A stretch of 24,263 nt of DNA. It comes from JAVKBW01 sp964352715. GTDB lineage: Bacteria; Pseudomonadota; Alphaproteobacteria; UBA8366; Aestuariispiraceae. Below are positions 23,953 to 24,263 of this stretch, in pieces (positions within the stretch are counted from its first letter, which is position 1; every line of letters begins with the position of its first letter). The notes under the pieces were generated by a model that saw only the letters and a list, made by a program, of their open reading frames with translations, made no database searches and was not told the origin of the DNA. A program made the translations under genes and the position numbers. The DNA lies in the NCBI GenBank assembly GCA_964352715.1, contig CAYGSU010000064.1:1-24263 (forward strand). The letters run 5' to 3'.

Positions 23953-23994
23953 TGCTGTCCGTCGAAATGTCCTCCTGCAGGAGGATATACAGCA
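23953..23994 (+). repeat. Nested hairpin that pairs off a perfect Shine-Dalgarno sequence
   Basis: An inner perfect palindrome, TCCTCCTGCAGGAGGA (23970-23985), lies within an outer 6-bp stem TGCTGT/ACAGCA (23953-23958 with 23989-23994). The 3' arm contains AGGAGGA, a full-strength ribosome-binding site, so the fold would hide it. Just after it, ATG at 23996 opens only a four-codon frame (M-I-Q-R-stop). No T-run follows. It may end the aminotransferase message or modulate the next gene. Confidence 0.45.
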
Positions 23995-24081
23995 CATGAT
24001 CCAGAGATGATTATGGCTGCTAACAGGAATTTTATATCGTGCTGAAACTGCTTTTTAACAGGGACTAAGGAGCTTGCGTTC

Positions 24082-24263
24082 ATAAAACCGATCATCAAGA
24101 CAGGTATTGTCGCCGTTGTACTAACACTAGCCGGAATAATGCAGCCGGCTTCCGCCGAAACGTTGCGGGTAGGTATGGAATGCACCTACGCGCCCTTCAA
24201 CTTTCGCAATGCCAACGGGGAACTCGACGGTTACGATGTCGATGTCGCCAAGGGAGTCGCCGA
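24082..24263 (+). CDS. Amino-acid ABC transporter substrate-binding protein, 5' part, apparent ATA start
   Basis: The frame runs off the right edge after about 60 residues. It reads as a signal peptide (KPIIKTGIVAVVLTLAGIM, cleavage after ASA) and then ETLRVGMECTYAPFNF and GYDVDVAKGVA, the standard N-terminus of polar amino-acid (family 3) periplasmic binding proteins. A good ribosome-binding site, AAGGAG (24067-24072), lies 9 nt before an in-frame ATA at 24082. Between the upstream in-frame stop (TGA 24043-24045) and the signal-peptide core there is no ATG, GTG or TTG; the first canonical start in frame is ATG 24139, which would remove the signal peptide. It probably belongs to the same operon as the aminotransferase. 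Confidence 0.82.
   Translation, partial: MKPIIKTGIVAVVLTLAGIMQPASAETLRVGMECTYAPFNFRNANGELDGYDVDVAKGVA

Overview
The window is about 24 kb of moderately GC-rich chromosome, most likely from a free-living, possibly marine, alphaproteobacterium. This rests on gene content and protein style: a VPLPA-CTERM protein, a TolC/RTX/type I secretion block, a EutB/EutC-like pair, PhnCDE with PhnM and PhnN, and a PrdB/GrdB-like protein. No rRNA, tRNA, CRISPR array or insertion sequence was recognised.

Layout. (1) 1-2469, minus strand: an iron-sulphur L-serine dehydratase followed by an aldehyde dehydrogenase that runs off the left edge. (2) 2711-3913, plus strand: one reading frame interrupted by an in-frame TGA at 3170-3172. 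It reads as a single 400-residue selenoprotein of the glycine/D-proline reductase selenoprotein B family, with a U-x-x-C motif and a hairpin immediately after the TGA that fits a bacterial SECIS. A gene caller without recoding would split it in two. (3) 3929-5911: a D-2-hydroxyacid dehydrogenase (minus) and a short-chain dehydrogenase (plus), divergently arranged. (4) 6232-14066: a secretion and surface block with a TolC-type outer-membrane channel, an acidic cysteine-free RTX protein with an internal DUF4114-like domain, a 998-residue fusion of an ABC exporter half to a HlyD-type adaptor, and a VPLPA-CTERM exported protein closed by a clear intrinsic terminator. In the fusion, every ATP-binding motif of the nucleotide-binding domain has decayed. 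(5) 14281-16640: a small possibly ACT-like protein, a EutB/threonine dehydratase-like PLP lyase and a EutC/ornithine cyclodeaminase-like reductase. (6) 16656-21735: phnE-phnC-phnD (minus) diverging from phnM, a small periplasmic protein and phnN (plus); the C-P lyase core phnGHIJKL is absent. (7) 21727-24263: a LuxR-type regulator (minus) diverging from a cysteine-desulfurase-like class V aminotransferase, then the start of an amino-acid ABC transporter binding protein whose best start codon is ATA.

How the parts work together. Region 4 forms a plausible secretion unit in which the RTX protein is the cargo and TolC plus the fusion supply channel, adaptor and a membrane platform; an active ATPase must come from elsewhere if the fused domain is really dead. 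Region 5 could turn a 3-hydroxyaspartate-type substrate into iminosuccinate and then aspartate. Region 6 imports phosphonate or phosphite and carries the two accessory enzymes of the C-P lyase pathway, so the core lyase is expected at another locus. The two most unusual items are the probable selenoprotein at 2711-3913 and the pseudo-ABC/HlyD fusion at 10070-13066.
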